Shown here: in pieces, positions 12,001 through 27,000 of the stretch
Position numbering within the stretch: position 1 is the first letter of the stretch
Layout of the letters: the number at the start of each line of letters is the position of its first letter
Source: Anagrus nilaparvatae
Taxonomy: Eukaryota > Arthropoda > Insecta > Hymenoptera > Mymaridae
NCBI GenBank assembly: GCA_022575985.1
Contig: JAKSXM010000007.1
Span: forward strand, 28,150,501-28,214,500
Direction: 5' to 3'
Length of the DNA: 64,000 bases
Program-made: the position numbers and the translations under genes
Notes under the pieces: generated by a model
Told to the model about the DNA's origin: nothing
What the model saw: the letters and a program-made list of their open reading frames with translations, nothing else
Databases searched by the model: none

Positions 12001-15000
12001 TAAATACACTGCAACATCCCATATAAATGCTATAGAGTATGACGTGTCAAGGACCAAGGTCGAGGTCCTGGTATATTCATGGCTTTTAGAGAATCGATAA
12101 AGTCAGTCTGCAGGAGGATTATTTTCTATATAATAAAGTACGTGAGTTATACGTATACACCATAAAATATACATTTGGATTTCATTTTATAGTAAAAATA
12201 TTTTTTTTCAGATTTTCAAAAACATTTTTTCATTGTGAATTTATAAAAATGACTTAATACTTTGTATTATTCATTGCATTATTCAAGCTATATGGCGATT
12301 ATTTCAAGGATTATTATTTTTTATACTAACAAGTTTTAAGCTGATTGAGAGTATATTTGCGATTCGCATTTTATTTATGAAAAATAACATCATAGCTCGA
12401 TTATAATTGTACTGAAAATAATCACTCATCGTGTTATTTTTTAATGAGTTTTTAATTTTTCACATCAAATGTAAAAATTTCAATTCTAAAAAAAAAATTA
12501 TTACAAATGGCAAAAACCCAAAAATCAATTACTCAATCTCAAGTATAATCATATAAATTGCAAACCTGAATATATAACTCTCTAAACACTATTCTGTAAA
12601 TATATGTCCAAAATTACAGAATAACAGTGTATAGACTGTAATACTTATTTTATACAGTCTATGCTATGTAAAAATTTGTGATTTACAGAATGTACGCGGT
12701 AATATTTTATAATTACATTACATAATTGGTAAGTTTATAAATTACAGAATAAGAAATAAATATCTTATTCTCTAATTTATAAATTTACAAATTATAGAAT
12801 GTAAAAAGTAAAAATACAAAAAAATTTAGGGTTATAAACATTTATTTTAAATATAATAACATAAAAATAAAGATTTTTTGTTATTAATTGAATTACTTAA
12901 ATATGAAAATAAATATATATCTATAAGCATTAAAATGGTGGTATTGTTTGTGGCCGCCACCAGATTTGGTCTACTATAGGTAGACTTAATCTTGGAGGGC
13001 TAGAGCAAAAGTTGAAAAACACCCCTTTTAGGGGTAGTTTTGGCTAATTTAAGGGTCAAGCCCCAATTTCGCATATGAAAGACCCCTTTTTTCGTGTTCA
13101 GCGACCCAAAAAACCTATTGTAGACCAAATCTGGTGGCGGCCACAAACAATACCACCATTTTAATGCTTATAGATATATATTTATTTTCATATTTAAGTA
13201 ATTCAATTAATAACAAAAAATCTTTATTTTTATGTTATTATATTTAAAATAAATGTTTATAACCCTAAATTTTTTTGTATTTTTACTTTTTACATTCTAT
13301 AATTTGTAAATTTATAAATTAGAGAATAAGATATTTATTTCTTATTCTGTAATTTATAAACTTACCAATTATGTAATGTAATTATAAAATATTACCGCGT
13401 ACAATCTGTAAATCACAAATTTTTACATAGCATAGACTGTATAAAATAAGTATTACAGTCTATACACTGTTATTTTGTAATTTTGGACATATGTTTACAG
13501 AATAGTGTTTAGAGAGAACACAAACAAAAGCCTTGAAAAAATGTCTATTTGTTTTTAGAATTCAGCAATTACGTTTTTAAAAATTTATAATTATAATATT
13601 TGCATTGTATTTTGCACGGTGTCGTATTATTTTGTTTTAGCATAGATATTTTTTAATTGTTTTACATTAAAGCCATTCACATTATTTGTCTTTAGCAATT
13701 TATTTCAATTTTAACATATAAAAACGTGAAATTAAGTAACAAATAATATAATTATCATAATTACTCCAGTCAAAATACGGGTTTGGGTGTACTTACGGTT
13801 GCGAATACGAGACTTGCTCTAGTATAGGTTTTTTGGGTCGCTGAAAACGAATTTCATGGATTTTTTAATGAATAATTAATATAACACCCCTAAATTAGCT
13901 AAAACTACCCCTAAAATAGACGTTTTTGCTATTTCTGCATTTTGTACACCCAGATTAGGTCCATAGGGTTTTTTGGGTCACTGAAAACGAATTTCATGGA
14001 TTTTTTATTAATAATTAATATATCACCCCTAAATTAGCTGAAACTACCCCTAAAATCTACGACCCAAAAAACCCTATGGACCTAATCTGGGCGTACAAAA
14101 TGCAGAAATAGCAAAAACGTCCATTATAGGGGTAGTTTTAGCTAATTTAGGGGTGAAATATTAATGTTACCTTTAAAAATCATCGAAATTCTTAATTAGC
14201 GACCCAAAAAATCCTTAGAAACCAATTCTTTGGCAAATCTATCAACTCAGAACGCGAATACTTCAAAAATACCCCCTTATGGGGGTTGTTTTTGCAAATT
14301 TAAGGGTGAAGCCCCATTTTCTTTACCAAAAGACCCCGATTTTCGAGTTCAGCGACCCAAAAAACCTATACTAGAGCAAATCTCGTATTCGCAACCGTAA
14401 GTACACCCCCCCCCCCCCGTATTTTGACTGGAGTAAATCTTGTTCAAATCTCATGGTTTGTCGCAAAGATACTAATGTAAGTACATGAATTGACTTATAA
14501 CATTTCACTAGACCTAGAATTGTTGATTTGTTCCGACATTTACCAGAATAATTCCAATAATATACAACTTAACGCAAATGTGTATTTTTCCGCAATTACC
14601 AATTTATTTTTTACACAGAGTTGAAAAATATTGTTTAGTATATTTATTTTAGGATCTATCTTATTTCCCAAACTGGTTGTAGAGAAAAAAACTGGCTCGA
14701 AAATAATACTTCAGTTCATATAACTAAAAAAAATTGTTGCATACAGTTTAATGTAGTATGACAATTTGCAAATGATAATAATCCGTGAAAATCATGAATT
14801 AGTGGAATCATTCTAGACCAAGGAGGAAATGTCGCTTGATAAAGATTAATTAAAGAATTCGAAAAGGTAATGACTAATAAATGACTTTCTACAATTATCT
14901 GGTAAACTCTTGCGATCGCCTGTTAGAGCTTCGTAATATTTATTTCACATCTAGTTAGCACCACTGACTTGAGGATGATTGCAGAAAGTATCTAACAAGT

Positions 15001-18000
15001 AATGATTGGGCAAGTTAGGGAGCTTCCATAAATGATGTCATGGTTTTTATAACATTTTTTAACCCATCCTCCCCCTTTGTCAAACTATGCCAGAATTCAA
15101 CCCCTACCCCTAAAATGATGTCACAATTACTGTCTCAAGCTCAAAAATATAAAATATGCTGGATTCTAGAAAATAAAAAACTAATTTATTTGTTACACAT
15201 AATTACATAATAATCATATTTAATCATAACTTTTTTTATTTATTATGGTAGTTTTCGATTAAAAAACTTTGTATAGTGACTTAAGAAATAAAAACCAAGC
15301 TATTTAAGGAATGAAGCTTAGAATAAAGAAGTATAATAATAAAAAACCAATACAAAATTAAAAAAGTATGGAAGCTAAAAAAATACACATTCTATAAATA
15401 GTTTCCTGAGTTCTCTTTATAATATCACATTTACTTGTCGTCTCGGCCTTAAAGAAATAAACAACACGAACTTTTTATAATATGTATTAATATACAAATA
15501 AAAAAAGGAAAAAATGTTTTATTGCTAAAAAAAAATGATTAAAGTTATTAAAAGGACATCTGTTGTTTCAGAATGAATCATAACTACAAATTAACTTGCT
15601 TAGATAAAAAATAATTAATATTCCTAATAAGTTATTAAAAAATTCAATACTATTAATTTTCTTCAACTATTCTTCTAATCTAACTAAACTTGACTGTGTA
15701 AGTTGAAAAAAAAATAATTCGTCACACATTGGTTAACATAAATTAGTTTCTATGAATGAGTAACATCGTTAAATTTGCGTATTCATTTACTTTTAAACAA
15801 AAACAAAAAATTTACAAATCAATTTAAATGATCAAATAACTCATTAATTATTATTAATACTGAAATTATGGAATTGTTGTTTTTTACGAAAGCATATTTC
15901 CTATTCAAGCATCCAATTTTTCGTCGTTATATGTTTAGCCCTCGGGATAGTCTTAATTGAAAGCATTTCATTTATGAAACTAAATTAATCAATGATCTGA
16001 TGAATCCCAATGTATTTTTTCCTTCGTTGCCATTATTCCTAATTATAAAAATATTTAATAAATTCTTAAAAGTTTTAACTTTGATTGATTATAAACCGAG
16101 CTAAACACGCTAAAAGCTTTTGCATAAAAAATTCTAAAAATAGTGAAACATTTGTAAAATAAAAAAAAATTAAAAATAATAAAAACGAATAAATAAAACT
16201 TTTTTTCAGCATACTAAGTATTTTCGTGTCGAAGAAAAAAAAAGTAAAATAGGCTACATTGTAAAAATTAAGTGTGAAACCTACATAGAAAACGAGCGAA
16301 AACTATTTTGAACGTTATCATTTTCATGCTTGAGGAAACTAAAAATTTATAAATTACACATAAGGGTATACGTAAAATACTAACACAATAATGATTTTGC
16401 AAAATAATGTATCGGTAAAACGGCAGTAGGCCCTAACGATCGATACATTGCACCCTCTTTATTCTAAATAAAACTGTTTTTTCCAAAGATTTAGTATGTG
16501 TGTGTACAATTGTCATTATTTTTTTGCAAGTTTTTTTGTTACAATAAAATTACTGCAGAAGAATTACAATTTTTTTATCCAGGCAATTAAACGCCCGCAC
16601 ATTTTCTTCTATAAATTATCATTATTTTTTCTTTTTTTAACAATAAAACTATTCTTTTGCAGGTTAAATTTTTTTTTTAAATATAGCAAGGAAGTAACGA
16701 CGCCTATAATTATTATTATATTGACATACCTCATATATTATATTTAAGCCATAAATATAGTATGTGAATCACGTATATGTTATAACCGGAGAAATTATTT
16801 CATGCAGGCTTAAAATAATTCATTTTTTTTTAATACATACATACTTTTGCGTTTTAAATTTTGGTTTTCAAAATATAAATTATATGGTTGTTTTCAGAAA
16901 TAACCCCTTTGGAATAAAAAAAATTCAATGAAAACAATATCCGAGCCAAAATCTTTTGTTTTATTTCAAAATAATAACATTAGCCTCGATATGAGTGCGA
17001 GTATGAGTGCAATACCTGTATACTATATGAATAAATTGTATTTCTTTTATATCATCAAATCCGCTTGCTTTCATTTTCGAAAAGCGAGTCGAAAAGTAAA
17101 CTTATCATTTTTTTAGTCACAGAGAATCAAAAGACCTCGCAAAAGACCAACATTTTTTCTGAATCCTCGCTTCCTGTTAGGATCACATTTAGTTATTTTC
17201 TTAGAAACTAATTATATTTATCAATTTAAATATAATTAATTTAATTAATTTAAATATAATTAATAATTAATCCAGACAATCCTGGATCTTCTATAGGCAT
17301 AAATCTTATTGCATCCTAATTTTACACGAAGCGACACGAAACTTATTTATTCAAAAAGTATATATATCTATTTGTTCAACAAGGGAAAAAAAATAGGATT
17401 TTTCCGGATTTTTCATTAAAAGCGAAAAAAAGATCGCCCGAAAATAAGAATGTTGATCTTTCTTGCAGCGTTTTTAAATGTTGGTATAATGAAAAAATTA
17501 TTTCTGATCTCTTAAAATGTTTAAATAAGCAAAATATAACTCACACTCTTTGACCTACTTGGAAACTTTGTTCTATACAAAGTTATAAACTTTAACATTT
17601 TTCTAAACTTTAACTTTTTTTTTATTAGCTATGAAATTAACATTTAGTTAATTAAAATGTTTTAGACGTTTAATAATAATTTCTGGAATTAAGTATTTTA
17701 TAAGCAAGTCTAAAATAATCATACAGAGCAGACTTTTCCAAAGTTATAGTCAATAACAAAAAGACAGCTCTTTAAATAGCTCAATTAACAGATTTATACT
17801 TTTTTTACGTCTCTCATAATCCATTAACTTTAATAATGAAATTTGGGAATAACTAGAAATAAAATGAATAGTTTTTTGTCCGGCTCATTTGAAAGAATTT
17901 TAAATCTGAGTCATTACTAAAACAATAAGTCGATAAATGCTGCAATATACATTTCCATTTTCAATTTGAAAGTGCATCTTATCGACTTTATACAATATCT

Positions 18001-21000
18001 GGGATAGCACTAAAAATAACAAATGATAAATAATAAATCAATTAATTTTATGTTAATTATGTGATTATTTATTATTAGAAATGTTTATAATTGATAGTAT
18101 TAAAATATAATAAATGGCATTGAGCTAAATATCGTCAATTGTTTCTATACTTATAATTTACTTGTAACACAACTGATAAAGTTCATCACTCCATAAGGTC
18201 ATAATATGATAAATATTTAAAACAAATTCATGCTCATTTAATTTTTTCAAGCATAAATTATCTTTTTGTATGGCTTTTTTATGCATACTGTATTGCGACT
18301 GTACTGTGTCTCTATATTATAGCAGAATTGTCCCCACCGAAGATAACAGTAGTTTTTTTTTGTTTTTTCTTTTAAGGCGTTATGGAGTATGGCACAAGAA
18401 AACTTAAATAAAAAGCTCTAAAAAGGTTAAAAATATTTATTCTTTTGCTATTGACAAATAAAGTTCTATCTATCTATCTATCCATCTAGACTTTAAGTTT
18501 TCACGAGTTTTCATTAATAAACGCTCGAGTAAACGCTATTGTCAGTTCAACTCCTGATCTGACTTTAAGCACTAAGCTTGGTACTATGGATATGTGACTA
18601 AAAACTAAAATTTAAGTGCAAAGGTTTCCTGTATTTGATTTGTTTAATTTTTGTAGGAATTATGCATAAAAATGTCTTCTTTTTTTTGATAGTTATAAAA
18701 AACATTTAAAAAAAAAATGATAACTCATTCTACCTTGAACGTTCTTCAATTTAAATAATACCTCCTCAAATTTATATATTGGATACAAAAAAAAGGGCTC
18801 CCTGAATGCACTTCCGTTATTAATTTAAAGCAAGTCTTGCATATAGAAAAGCATTCTTAACATACACATGCATGCAAGTTAAAAAAACGTTTTTCATACG
18901 AGCACGTAAAATCAGTTGCGAGGTATAAACTTATAAGACAATCTACGTATCTATCTATATAGCTATAATATAAAAGAAATGCAAGAAAAGTCTTAACGCA
19001 TCCGTGCATAAATGTGTAGCGTTTTATTATTTTGCAGCGTACTTTTTACGCTAGATAGATGATATATATGCTAAAGTATTTTCTTTTAATTAGTGAAAGT
19101 ATTCAAGAGATATTTTTTTTTTTCATTCAGTTATTATGTTATTATCGAGTTATTATCAATGTAATTGCAGAAATAAAATCAATTTTATGAATAAGTTTTT
19201 CAATTACAGTTTATACGAGGTATTATTTTCAACGTTTTCAATGAAAAAAATACTTAAAGTTGCATTAGCATAATACATGAATTGATAGATTCATAGAGAT
19301 ATTTCCGTAGCAGGAAATACATAAAATAGGAATATTTTAATGTCTGTATCTCAGTAAACCGCTTTTTTCAATCATCATTAATCATTTGCTATGTTCATTT
19401 CAAAAGGAAAAAATAATAATCATATAAAATAATTATATTTTAACATTTTCTATATTGCGAGAAACTACATTGAAACGTGAATGCGAAGAAGATGGAGTAT
19501 TATATTTTGTATTTGTTATTTGTAAAAAATCACGAAAAGCTTGAATCAGCTTGAGTCATAACTGGTCATAACTAAGAAAAAGAAAAAGAAATAATAATAT
19601 AATAAAACAAAAATGAAAAAAAAAAACGAAACGTGTGAGTGTTTTACGTCACATTAAATTGATTTTTTTTTTGCCGAGTAAGCTACGTGAGAACATGTGT
19701 TTTTTTTTAAATATACGAGATGTAAAAATAATTGTTTCAAGGAAATGATAACAAAACATATAAATAAGACTAATTTAATATTTTAGGGCAGGGTAAAACA
19801 TATTACTTTAACCTGCTACCTACTTGTAAGCAACTATTATGCGGTATATCCATAGTAACTACTAGTATCAAACTTCAGTAATCTCAAACCAAGAACATAC
19901 GCAGATAAAATTGAGGATAAAATGCTAGAAAGGTAGTAAAAAAAGTAGTAAGAAGTAGTAAAAAATATTTGCAAGCTAAAATTATCGATTATCATACGAA
20001 TTATTCTTCATTTTAGCTACGTCGAAAGCTACGTGCTTGTAAGTTCCATGGACAAATATCATCTACTAGGAGTAAAAATCTAATGGTTCTAAGAGTTTGA
20101 CTCTAAATATTTTTGAATATAATTTTAATGTAAAAAATAAATTTTATTAAGATGAGGATTTCGTCGTATTTCGTTTCAAGTACAATATTTCGCATAATGT
20201 GAACAAATAAATTAATGAAAATTTCTATGCATACTCTTTTATTTACGTTTCAATTCCAATAACTAATTACCTAAATCGACCTAAACCATGCCTTTACTAA
20301 GCCCTTGAAAGAAATAACTTTTGTTTCTTAACTTTGAACAATCAAACCCCAAGTTTTTCAAATATAATACTAACCATGGGTGGCCTGAAAACTTGCTGAA
20401 AACGAAGATTCGCTAGACATTCACTAGACATCAAAGTTTCTATCAATGCTCTTGACATCCTCAAATATGCAAATTATGTACTCTTTCTTTTCAAAAAATA
20501 AAAAAAAAAATTTAGCGAATCAATCGAAAAGCATTATGGCTTGTTGAAGTAAAAATTTGCTTTGAATATATGAAAGTAATTTATAACACAAGATGTATAT
20601 TAACAATTAAGAATACTTATTTGACAAGTGAACTAAACATTAAATGCATGAATAATTAAAAATTCGATAAAAATTCGAATACATTTTTAATGATCAAATT
20701 TATTTTTATGATTTGCAAAAATGAAATATAAGGAATCTACGAATCGAATGGATAATGTTTCTAAATGTTCTATACCCGCAAAGGGGCATAAAGTTCGCTT
20801 AAAGTATACCTGAAGGTACTTTTCAATAAAGAGCCTTCGGGAATATATTTTTTTTTAGAAATAAAAATATACCAATAGTATTATTATTATTATTATCGTT
20901 ATCGATTATTGTTGTCAATAACAATAGGCTTTTAATGTTATGGTAAGTAAACTCAAATGAAAATTAAATTAAAATTGTTTAGTGTAGCTAATTATTGCAG

Positions 21001-24000
21001 TAGTAGAGTAGTTTATTAACTCGTTTTTTAACATTTTACGAACATTTTACATCGAGTTTTACAAGCGTATTGGACTGGTATTGGATAAGAAATACAATTA
21101 TTGCTTAGCTTTTAAATTTAACTTGAATCCTTGCATAAATCATTGATAATCTGCAATAGGTATACACTGTAAAAAGTAACTTTCTTAGACTTACAAAAAA
21201 AATAGAATTTTTTCGAAAAATTAGTAAATTTTCGAAAAAAATTGTAAATATTCGAAAAAAATAGTAAATTTACTAAATTTAATACATTATCGAAAAATTC
21301 GAGTATTCTCGATTTTTTTTTGTTAATTTACGAAAAAAGTTGCAAATTCAGTTTCTGCAGTTTTTTTCTAATTTATATACTAATAATACTCGTATATCAT
21401 AAGCTAATATTAGATGCCTTTTTGTAAAATCGATTTTGCTAAAAATAAAAAAAAAATAGTTGTAACAAAAAACAAAAATAATTTACATAGTAAATATTCC
21501 AGCATCTGTGCACTAAATTTTTGATATTTGTTTAATATTTATGAATCTTTGCTGAAAATAACAAAATTACAGTTCAAACGGCAGTTTTATATGTTTTTAG
21601 CGTGTTTTTGGTTAGAATTATTTTAAAAGAAAATATGAATATATAAAACTACCACTAACCTAGATTAAATTTTCTGTTCTTTGATCATTTTAATAAAAAA
21701 TTTTAATTATTTATTATGTAAATATTTTCCTTATACTCTCAATAACAATAGCTTTTACAATTTATCTCTCATACACAAAGACTATTTTAATGTAATGATA
21801 AAAAATAATTTTTTTAAAACTTTTAATAAAATTTATTATCTGCTTTATAAGGAGCACTGGGTCACCCTTTAACAGTATTCGTCAGAGTAATTGTTTTTTT
21901 ATTGAAGGAGGAGCAAATTAGTTTGTTCACCTTAATCAAACAACGACCCAGTAATTTCGTGTACTACAAATTGCTATATTCTGTATAAGCCTGAGGCATT
22001 TTTTCACCCTGCTAAAATGATGCCTTAGCAATGTTATTTAAATCTAATATAATTTCGAGATAACGCATTTAACTTTATTGAAACAGTTGAGTGATAAAAT
22101 AATTATGTCTAACGAACGATACGAAAATTTATATTTATTTAGTCTTTTTCTTCTTTTCACATAGTTATTATTTAATTTAAAAAACTTTTTAAATGTGTGT
22201 ATTTTCGTATAGATTAATTCATACAGTTTATGAAACGTTAAATCGTTTAAATAATTATACAATTCATCTTATATTACGATGGTAATAAAAATATAAAAAA
22301 CTACTACACATATGCAGGAAAAATATTTTTTAAGTGCACTTTTGTTTGTATGGGGGTTAAAGTTTAACATTATAGTCGATGTCATTTTCCAAGACATGTG
22401 CGTGACGACTGGCATAGAAATATAACTTGGGTACTTGCTGTACAAAAAACATAAAAACTTGCTTTAATCTTCATAAATGTTAAAATACACTTATAAACAA
22501 ATTTTTTCATGAACATATACTACAATGTACTTGTCATAATGCATTTCCTTTTCATTTCTTTACAAAAATCTCGTTGAATATTTTTTTGGCATGTGCTTAT
22601 TTTAAAAGATAATAAATTCTTTTGTTATCAAAGTAAAATAAAGTTCTCAGAATGACAATTTGAAAATTTTTGGATTCTTAAATTTTTATATTTATAATAT
22701 TAAGAATTTTCTTTCAATTTTAAAAGTGCTAAACATACCTCACTGTAAAAAGTAACTTTCTTAGATTTACAAAAAAAATAAAATTTTTTCGAGAAATTAG
22801 CGAATTTTCAAAAAATTTTGTAAATACTCGACAAAAATCGTAAATTTACGAAATTTAGTATATTATCGAAAATTTCGAGAATTCTCGATTTTTTTTTGTG
22901 AATTTATCAAAAAAGTTATAAATTCACAACTATTTTTCATAAATTTTCAACTATTTTTTGTAAATTTTCTAAAAAAAAAATTGTAAATTATCAATTTTTC
23001 TTGCAAATTCACAAAAAAAAATGGAGAATACTCGAATTTTTCGTTAATATACTAAAATGAGTAAATTTACGATTTTTTTCGAATATTTACAAATTTTTTT
23101 GAAAATTTACAATTTTTCGAAAATGTTCTAATTTTTATGTTAATATAAGAAAGTTACTTTTTGCAGTGTATATCTAATCGATGAAAAATTTAAGGAAAAC
23201 AAACTTTTTGCAAGCCTCAAATTTACAAATAATTTACTTTGAAAATTTGAAGATTACATAAGTATATGTTTTAAGATTTGTCATAATTAATCTTAACTAA
23301 AAGTATAATTCAATCAAATGTCGTAGCATTTTATTTTAAGAGAATTACAAAGTCGATTTACAAAACTTATCAAAGAATTAAAAAATGATAAAAATGAATT
23401 CGAATTTCATAGCTACTGAACAGAAAAGAAAAACATTCTGTAATACTTTTTTTGTTGCATTTTTGTAAGAAAAAAAAATATCTCGGTTAATTTAAAAGAA
23501 AAGATTCTTGCATGAACACGTGAGGCAAGGCTTATGACCGAGCATGTTTTACATTCACATCTCAGCATCAAGCAGGCTAATTATAACTTATAACAACAAA
23601 AGCATCATCCTAACGTATATTAAACAAGATATTATTATGTAGCAACTCATCAACACACTGATAAACTAGCTATGTGTTAATAAAATTTAATGCGAATGAC
23701 CGGCTAGCAAAACTTTCTGATGTTTATGTTCTTACAAATTATTATTATGAAAATAAAAAATATGTATAAAAAACTATTATTTTTATATATCAATTTAACA
23801 ATCCTGATTTAATTATCAAATAAATTTTATTTTTTATTATATTAATTACCAAATAAATTACTGAATTTAATTTATGTTAAAGTTATAATATTATTTCCTT
23901 AGTAGTAATGTTAATATTTGCTAATAAATATTTATACGTTTTATAATTAGCTCTTATAAAAAATTTGTCTAATAAATTATACACGCGGTTGTCAGGTTTA

Positions 24001-27000
24001 TTTTGATAATCTAAATTTATCACGCACACAAAACAACAATCTCATTTGATTTTATTGTTAGGCATTGGTTAGGCGCGATAACCCAATATATCCAATATTA
24101 CAGATGCCTTGTAAGTTTGACAGGTCAAAAATGGAATGTTCCTTAAAATATCTAATTTGTGGAGAAATTTGGTCCCCAGGTCATTTTGTTGCCTTTAACA
24201 TGCTTATATTGCATTGATGTTTATTCATTGATGTTTGTATTTTTGAAAAGGTGAATCTTGTCTATGTATATTGCCAGTTTTTAAAAAATTTTCTAAAGTA
24301 ATTTAATTCATTTTTTTTTTTCATTGCCCTTTTCTCCAAACTTTAAAGAAAATTTTTTCAAAATGTCGTAGTCAAAGGCTAGATGGATTATATCTATCAT
24401 CATTTGACAGGTTATTTGATCATTATGTTAACTCATTATGTATGTATACAATCCCTGATACTATCCCCTATAAAATTTCACTTTAATCTATTAATAAAAC
24501 TCGAATAAAACATTCGTTTTTTTTCTACCAGCTGAAAAAGCTATTATCGTTGCTCTAAGTAAAGTACCGAAACCAGCGAAAATGATAGAAATGCGGTCTG
24601 AAGCTAATATCAACCTTTTACTGAAAACAATGGAAAGATTGATTGCTGATCAGATGATTTAGTATCTTGAAAGAAAAAAGTAAAATCAAAGGAAAAGCGT
24701 TTTTACTATAAAGCCATGAATTCCAACATTTGGTTTATAAGGGATTATCTAATGAAGTATGTTATTCTTCTTAATGATGAAGTCTAGTGAAGTCTCCTCT
24801 ATTTTGGGAAACGAAGTAGTCCTCTATGAACATTACATAATATACAGTCGATATACAGTTTAGCTATATTTGTCTGGAATGGTCGTTTTATACATTTTAT
24901 TGATATTTTATATTACTGGCATGCAAAATGATGTAAGAATTATCCAGGGTTATTTTTTAAACATTATACATCGATTTGCTATAGATATTTTAAATTAAAA
25001 AAAAAAAAACTATGTTTTCATTTACCAATATTTGACTTGTTAACTAATGCTAATGAAAAAATAAATATTGTTGAGGTTATTAACTTATAACTACAAAATA
25101 TAAAGCACTTTTAAACATTCTGGTTTTTTTTCTATACTTGAATAAAAACTATTGCATAGAATCCATTTTATTTATTTATGAATTTAAAAAAGTTCTAAAA
25201 GAGCAAAATTTTTGGTGCTGATTCTTAAACTACTTTTTAATAATCAATAAATTTATCATGAGCAGAGAAAAAATTCTGTTAAATTCAGGTTAAATTATAC
25301 AATAAATAACAATTTATTATACATTTATATAGTTCAATGTAATTATTAGTTATAAACCAATTAGGACCGACCAAAAGTAATAAAAATTAAAACTCTTTCG
25401 TGCCCAACTATTTTGTGCTGAGTATGCCTGCATTAGATAATATTTGAAAATTAAAATATATGTTGAATTTATATTCAATTTATGCCCGTTTATTCTACTG
25501 AGAAGATAATGAGTATCCTGCGAGGTATCCTGGGACCTGATTCAACATTCATATCACCACATATCACAGTGTTGAGCAGCTGTACCATCCACAATCAGTG
25601 GTACTGTGAATGCGCAAAAAAATGTTTTTAGAAATGGTAGTACTTTTTGCCATACAGTTTGGTTATAAAAGTCAATATTTTATTAAAAGTTAGTACTTTT
25701 TTGTTTTTCACTTGACATGTTATAGTTGATATAAATGCAGAATCTAGGTCCTGCATCGGTATAGCGATCTTCTGAGATAGAAACGAGGATAGAAATAAAT
25801 ATTTTAGGGCAAATACAGTTACCCAGTAGGGTTTAAGGTCACCCCCAAATAAGAATTCTTGCTTCTTAATTAACGTACAGGTTTAAAAATAGATTTTCAG
25901 GCTTTAGAACATTGTTCAAGCCGTTTTAAGCTAACTTTAAAGATATGGCCATATTATTTTCAATTTTTTTGACAGGAAAATGTCAATATTAAAAAAAAAT
26001 TAAAATATTTATAAAGTAAAAAAATTACTATAAATTTCAAATATAATTTAATTTTTAGTGCATAAAAAGTAGAAAGGCTTCCAATTTAACAGAGTTTTAA
26101 GCTGGTTTTAAGTCGATTCAATGCAACTGAAACTTAATAATGACTATAATAAAAATGCATTATATATCAGTCAGACGATCGATTCTTTTCATTCATTAAA
26201 GTATAATCACGAATAAACTAAATCGTTCGTGCAAACCAGATCGAATAACATCAATTTTTTAGATTATACCAGGTTAGCCGTCTTTTTTTTATTTTCTTTA
26301 CCAAAAAAACATTAAAAATGTTAAAAATCTAAACTATGACAAATTTTGTATAAAATATGCTTCTATCGATATAAATGAATCGGGCAAATAAATTATTTTT
26401 TCATTTTTGTAAATATATTTTTAAAGAAATTATTTAATATTTGTTTAAAAAATTTAAAATTCTCTAGACTGATATTAATTTACGGAGGCGATGAAAAGGG
26501 TGTGCCAAGATATTTTTTTATTTAAACCAGTTTTTTATATTATATTTATTTTAACAGAAGAAACAGTAAATTTATATTACTTCGATTACTTGAATATTTT
26601 CCTTCCTTATTTAATAACGGAAAGGTATAAACGATTAAATTTATTTCTTTAATATGCTTTGATTAGGATTAATTTTGATTCGAAGAAACAATTGATATTA
26701 AAGTATGTAATAATAGTAAGAGATAACTTTAATATTGTTGTTTAATAATATAATTACAATATAATTACAATGATGAAGTGTTTCATTGTTTTGTATAAGA
26801 AAATTTATTACCTTTTTATACAAATCAGGATTCATATTTTTATTTTTAGATCGTTTTAGATTTTAAAATTCTTAAATTAGGGCGGAAATTGTTTCTGTCA
26901 GTTTAAATAAAAATCAATATATTATTTTGAATCTTTGCTATACAGTTTTTTGTTTATTACATGAATAAATGAATTTCGAGATGATTTTATGCCGACTAAA

